A program made the position numbers and the translations under genes. From Oceanococcus sp964629015 (lineage in GTDB: Bacteria > Pseudomonadota > Gammaproteobacteria > Nevskiales > Oceanococcaceae), in assembly GCA_964629015.1 (NCBI GenBank), contig CAZVMN010000013.1, positions 27,580-91,579 of the forward strand: a stretch of 64,000 nt of DNA, given 5' to 3'. Positions 60,057 through 64,000 of the stretch are shown in pieces (the first letter of the stretch is position 1; each line of letters opens with the position of its first letter). The notes below the pieces were generated by a model that searched no databases, was not told the origin of the DNA, and saw only the letters and a program-made list of their open reading frames with translations.

Positions 60057-63000
60057 CTAATATTCGGCAAGCAATGGCGCCAATTCACGACGGTTGTGAG
60101 CCCAGACCGCATCACATTGCTGCTCAACATAGGCTCGCGCGGCTGGGATCTGCCAGATGCCCTGATACGAGATTTCGTATGGGATCATGCACAAGTTCAT
60201 GCGAAACGAGGTCGATCCGGCAAGCTTCTCAAGTCGTTCCAGAACTGCTTTTTCATCTCCGACAAAGGCGTAGATGGTGGCGCTTTTCAGAAGATAAGCT
60301 GTTGCTTCCAGCTGATCGCGTTCGAAGGGATATTCAGCCTCCACCTGCGCGCTCAAAGCGATCGCCTCCTTGGTTCTGCCCAGTAAGGCTAGCACCTGGG
60401 CCATGGTACTGCGCCTGGCCGCACTGTCGGATTCTGCGCGCCAGCGCTGGATTTTCTCCAGCGCAACACGGGCGAGTGCATGCACCTCCTCAAGCGGCGC
60501 TTGTCCGACGTAGAGGGCCCAGGCCACACCAAGCTCCCACGGTTCGCGACCGTGGCCCGAATTGGACTGGTCTTCGCTATCGAAAGTGCGTGCAAGCTCG
60601 CGGATCGCCGCCAGATCGCCCTTGCGTCGGGCAATTTCCAGGTCGGCGAAATACACCATGTTCTTGTAGTGGTCGCTCTGAGCCAGAAGAGCTCGACCGA
60701 GCTGCAAAAACCCGACCTCCCCGGTCAGCGTATAGCCATAGCTGGCCATCTTGATCTTCGCCATGCTGCGTTCTGGTAAGCGATTGGCTAGCTGTTGCAG
60801 TAAGGCGATGGCTTCGCCTCCCTTTCCTTGCAGGGCCAGCATCTCCGCCTTGGTTTCCAGCGGCACGATGGCTGACGGGTCCTGATCCATGAGCTGATCA
60901 AGGATGGAAAACGCCTCATCGACCCGCCCCACCCGTCTGAGCATATAGGCATAAGACAAGGCCGATTCGGTGTTACGGACGAGTTGACGTCGAAACGGCG
61001 TGAGTATTTCCAGCCCGCCGGCTGGATCGTGCTCAAGGTAATAGCGCCACACGGCGCGGGCGGTCGCGAGCTTGATTGGCGGCGTATTTAAACGCTCCAG
61101 TGCGGCAATGTGCTGCGTGATGCGCGACTCGGACTCATCACGCGGCGATGCCGAAGACCAGTAATCGCGTGCTGCTTTAAGCACTGCCAACAAATGTGCG
61201 TCGATGAAATTCGGGTCCAGCATCAGCGCCCGTTCAAGTTCATCCGTCAGCGCATCCCCTTTCGCACCATCTTTTGCGTCACCCTGATTCCACAACGACA
61301 ACGCGGCGAGATAAGCCTCATACGCCTGGTTGTTGACAGACTGTCCGCCGGACGGTGAATGCTGCGCACCCAACGCCGTAGCCAAGGCTTGCGCAATATC
61401 TGCCTGAACCGAGAACAAATCGCCCCTGGCACCCTGAATGACCTGTCCCCAAATCGCCTCGTCACGACTCGCATCAACGATCTGCAGATTCACCCGCAGT
61501 TGCTCACCCGATTGCTGCACCGACCCACGAATCAACTGATCGGCTTTGAGTGCACGCCCGATCTCCCGCGCGGGGGCATCGGCCAGGCCCAGTCGGGACA
61601 GGTTCTGCCCATGCACGAGGCGGATGCCGGAAAGATTGGCCATATCCGCAATCAGTGCATCCTGCAGGCCACCCATGACCGTCTGGGTCTGACTATCCAG
61701 GCCAAGCAGATCAAAGGCCAGAATCGCCACTCTTTGATCGGCGCTGGCCGGCAATTGCCATGTGTCTGAGGCATCATCCGTAGCGATGATGGTGACGTGG
61801 ATGTTGCGCCACAGCCAAAACGCGGCTGTTAGTACCAGCAACACAAGCGCCGCGTTGCGAAGGCGGCGTCGCTTGGATCGGGGGCGCCCGGCCTCTGCCT
61901 TCGTCCCCACAACGCTTGGCGTTGTTATTGAAGCTTCCTGTATCGGCGTCCAGTCACGGATGCGCTGCGCCAGACTCGCCATGTCGGCAATGCGCCGCGC
62001 CGGCTTGCCGGCACAAGCCTCAGCAATAATGTCGCGCAGCCCACTGTCGGTGACATCCTCTTCCCAGCCCGGCGCCATCGGCTCATTGAGATCGCCAATC
62101 ACCAGCTGATAGAGCAACACGCCGAGCGCAAAGACGTCGGATTGCTCGGAAAAAACCCCGCCTTTGAGCACCTCCGGCGCCATATAGGCGGGCGTTCCAC
62201 TGGTCGAGGAATCGATGTGAACAGTTTTGGTGAAGCCCATCACCGTCACGCCGGATTGTTCCAGCCGTTCGCGGCTTTTGATCGTGCCGCTGCCAAAATC
62301 GCACATAAGCAGCCGGGCTTCGCCGCCGCGCAGCTCAACCATCAGATTGCCAGGCTTGATGTCCTTGTGCATTACACCCAGAGCATGCGCCTTGGCCAGA
62401 GCTTCGGCCGCTTCCGCCACGATTTTCAGGCGGTCAGGCAGCTCAAGCGCTCGCGGGCCGCCTAGTGAGAGTAACCAGTCCGCCAGGCTGCCCTTTTCGT
62501 ACCAGGGCATTTGTATCCAGGCCGGGCTGCTCTCGAACTGCCATTCCAGGAGCGGAACCAGGGGCGCATCATCGCCGAGCTCCGCGCGCAAGACTTTGTT
62601 CAGCGTCACCTCACGCTTTAGGGCCCGCTGCGCGCGCTCATCCAGGGCCAGCTTCACCACCCTGAACTGGCCACTTTGGACGTGACGTATGCGCCACAGC
62701 TCATTCGCCGGTCGCGTTTGCAGGCGCTGGTCGAGCACCCAGTTGGGCAGATTTGGCAATGCCTGGCCTGCTTCCAATTGAAGTCGTGTGCCGGGATCAT
62801 CGCGGCCTTCGATTTCGATCGGTACGTCCAGTCGGAAACCATAACCGTGTACCGTGCGCAGCATAGTGCGATCGGTGTCTCCCAGGACTTCGCGGATGCG
62901 CCGAATGGCTTGCGACAGGACGCCGTCCGTGACGACACGGCCGGCCCAAACGGTGTCGAATAACTCCTGCTTGGTCACCAGCTCGCCCTCTGCACGCAGC

Positions 63001-63203
63001 AGACAAAGCAGCACTTCCAACGGCTTAGCTTCCAGAGCAACGGGCGACTTCGCAACCATCAATTCATGATTGCGCTCGTTGTATTCTGCGTTGGCAAAGC
63101 GCCATCGAACCGGTGACGCGTCTCCGCCTGTGACGGCCATTTCAATCTCGAAACTTGCCAGCTCATTGCCGGCCGGGAGATCAAGTCTAGCTAAGCCTTT
63201 CAC
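60057..63203 (-). CDS. hybrid winged-helix / Ser-Thr kinase / TPR transmembrane protein
   Basis: A 1048-aa multidomain protein. Residues about 30-128 are a PhoB/CadC-type winged helix (KPLEVLLCLLRAEGELVTKQELFDTVW ... TVHGYGFRLDVPI). Residues about 155-415 are a protein kinase: Lys184 in VVKLAL, HKDIKPGN with Asp281, DFG at 302-304 and GTPAYMAPEV. The Gly-rich loop is degenerate. A positively charged stop (RSKRRRLR) leads to one membrane span (449-466). The periplasmic part has a FlgO/TolB-like domain (about 488-612) and about ten TPR-like repeats to the end. Start GTG 63203; ATG 63140 is an alternative. A small exported-protein gene lies 47 bp upstream. Confidence 0.85.
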   Translation of the reverse strand: MKGLARLDLPAGNELASFEIEMAVTGGDASPVRWRFANAEYNERNHELMVAKSPVALEAKPLEVLLCLLRAEGELVTKQELFDTVWAGRVVTDGVLSQAIRRIREVLGDTDRTMLRTVHGYGFRLDVPIEIEGRDDPGTRLQLEAGQALPNLPNWVLDQRLQTRPANELWRIRHVQSGQFRVVKLALDERAQRALKREVTLNKVLRAELGDDAPLVPLLEWQFESSPAWIQMPWYEKGSLADWLLSLGGPRALELPDRLKIVAEAAEALAKAHALGVMHKDIKPGNLMVELRGGEARLLMCDFGSGTIKSRERLEQSGVTVMGFTKTVHIDSSTSGTPAYMAPEVLKGGVFSEQSDVFALGVLLYQLVIGDLNEPMAPGWEEDVTDSGLRDIIAEACAGKPARRIADMASLAQRIRDWTPIQEASITTPSVVGTKAEAGRPRSKRRRLRNAALVLLVLTAAFWLWRNIHVTIIATDDASDTWQLPASADQRVAILAFDLLGLDSQTQTVMGGLQDALIADMANLSGIRLVHGQNLSRLGLADAPAREIGRALKADQLIRGSVQQSGEQLRVNLQIVDASRDEAIWGQVIQGARGDLFSVQADIAQALATALGAQHSPSGGQSVNNQAYEAYLAALSLWNQGDAKDGAKGDALTDELERALMLDPNFIDAHLLAVLKAARDYWSSASPRDESESRITQHIAALERLNTPPIKLATARAVWRYYLEHDPAGGLEILTPFRRQLVRNTESALSYAYMLRRVGRVDEAFSILDQLMDQDPSAIVPLETKAEMLALQGKGGEAIALLQQLANRLPERSMAKIKMASYGYTLTGEVGFLQLGRALLAQSDHYKNMVYFADLEIARRKGDLAAIRELARTFDSEDQSNSGHGREPWELGVAWALYVGQAPLEEVHALARVALEKIQRWRAESDSAARRSTMAQVLALLGRTKEAIALSAQVEAEYPFERDQLEATAYLLKSATIYAFVGDEKAVLERLEKLAGSTSFRMNLCMIPYEISYQGIWQIPAARAYVEQQCDAVWAHNRRELAPLLAEY

Positions 63204-63250
63204 CAGCGCATACTCGCGCTGTTAAAGCGCATCAACCTGATACCCCAGAT

Positions 63251-63547
63251 TCAGCGCCCCATCGCTATAGCCGTGAGGTCCGTATTGCCATCCAGCCGCT
63301 GCGAATGGTTCGGATGGCCCGCGTCTGCCAGTTGCGGCAGCGACGCGGCCATCTGCCGGTTCACGGATTGCGAAATCGAGCCCACGACCGACGCCCGAAT
63401 GTCGAGCAAGGCTTGATCCCCTTGCGCCGCAATCGAACGATACAACGCTCTGCTTTGCTCATTGAGCATCTGATCCTCAGCGGTAGCCGTTCCATGCAGG
63501 GCCATCAGCCCAAGTGAAGCCACGATAATTTTGATCGCCGTACGCAT
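63251..63547 (-). CDS. small exported protein upstream of the kinase hybrid
   Basis: A 98-aa protein. The signal peptide is MRTAIKIIVASLGLMALHGTATA, cut before EDQMLNEQ. The mature 75 residues are polar and helical (LYRSIAAQGDQALLDIRASVVGSISQSVNRQM) with no Cys or catalytic motif. GGAG lies eight bases before the ATG at 63547; the frame is open upstream, but this start gives the signal peptide. 47 bp separate it from the kinase gene on the same strand, so the two are probably co-transcribed and it may be a ligand or partner of the periplasmic TPR domain (inference). Confidence 0.65.
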   Translation of the reverse strand: MRTAIKIIVASLGLMALHGTATAEDQMLNEQSRALYRSIAAQGDQALLDIRASVVGSISQSVNRQMAASLPQLADAGHPNHSQRLDGNTDLTAIAMGR

Positions 63548-64000
63548 TTTGAAATCTCCATCTGAACTCTGGAACAAGCATCGGACGATGCGTGCATCAC
63601 CCGCTGCCAATGTGTGGCCAGATTGCTCTTCCGGCGCATTGGAGGCTTGAGAGATTCCGCAAAGATTTCTTAAATATTTCTGAAATTGCCCGCTGCGGGC
63701 GGTTTAGAGGCTTTTCCTGGCCCAACAACAGGCCCGCGTGTGGCATTGGTAACGCAAATTACACTCCGGCGAACTGAGTGCCGTGGATCTGCTCCTGCAG
63801 AAGGAGCGATGCAAGGTCTCAACGTCAACTACAATATCGCGATTTTGAAAATCGATTCGCCCTGCACTTCACTGCGAATTGCGACTGCGTGTAACAAGTG
63901 ACCACATTCTCGGAACAAATTAGCCCCTGGCGCTTTTGCGTCGCACCGATGATGGATTGGACCACGACGCAGTGCCGTGTCTTCCATCGCCTGTTGAGTC
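63548..64000. other. right-end region without a supported gene
   Basis: About 450 bases. It contains an AT-rich stretch (63,660-63,687) that could hold the promoter of the minus-strand pair, a small stem GCCCG/CGGGC (63,688-63,700) and a stem GCTCCT/AGGAGC (63,791-63,807). I cannot assign a gene. Confidence 0.4.

Noticed and set aside
63809..63901. 30-codon plus-strand frame with GGAG upstream
   Set aside because: The ribosome site is only two bases from the ATG and lies in a stem; no recognisable features.

Overview
The window looks like a chromosomal stretch of a GC-rich gammaproteobacterium. The gene set (mnmA, acnA, sthA, tsaB-yoaA, mrcB, the long gammaproteobacterial forms of PstA and PstC, phoBR, pepN, ribA, pyrD, rsmJ) supports this. 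An alkane hydroxylase fused to rubredoxin, a large TonB-dependent receptor and an MMPL-type exporter suggest an aerobic hydrocarbon or lipid user, perhaps of the Nevskiales/Salinisphaerales type. That placement is inference from gene content only. I found no rRNA, tRNA, CRISPR array, insertion sequence or prophage.

Layout. 1-5,330: a FimV-like outer-membrane gene cut by the left edge, then mnmA and acnA. 5,381-7,964: an AraC-type regulator divergent from the alkB-rubredoxin fusion, with a 21-bp-phased direct repeat between them. 8,010-13,336: a DUF2288 protein, an orphan ParA overlapping sthA, a tal-nudix-mazG operon and rsmJ. 13,323-16,382: an orphan lipoprotein, a gamma-carbonic anhydrase and an SGNH-hydrolase lipoprotein; the last two share one CATG as divergent starts.

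16,386-31,716 is one long minus-strand block: phoB-phoR, pstS-porin-pstC-pstA-pstB-phoU, mrcB, a TPR lipoprotein, yoaA and tsaB. Strong Pho boxes lie before phoB (31,758-31,777) and pstS (29,586-29,606), so the phosphate-starvation response is encoded and autoregulated here. 31,829-40,753 continues on the minus strand with tightly overlapping genes: a ribA / UbiB-like kinase / pyrD operon, three small unknowns, a membrane-anchored alpha/beta hydrolase and pepN.

41,069-53,288 is plus-strand and more accessory: a proline-rich anchored protein with an Ig-like tail, an SDR, a TonB-dependent receptor followed by an M19-dipeptidase-like lipoprotein, a methyltransferase, an MMPL exporter, a Crp/Fnr regulator and a transglutaminase-like protein.

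53,289-64,000 is the most unusual part. Three exported phosphoester hydrolases lie together: a Tat-exported PhoD, a DNase I-like lipoprotein overlapping it, and a purple-acid-phosphatase-like lipoprotein with a possible Pho box. With the pst/pho block they look like a phosphate-scavenging set. They are followed by a Cys-rich exported unknown and by a hybrid protein that fuses a PhoB-type DNA-binding domain, a Ser/Thr kinase, one membrane span and a periplasmic repeat domain. A 98-residue exported protein of unknown role precedes the hybrid in the same direction.
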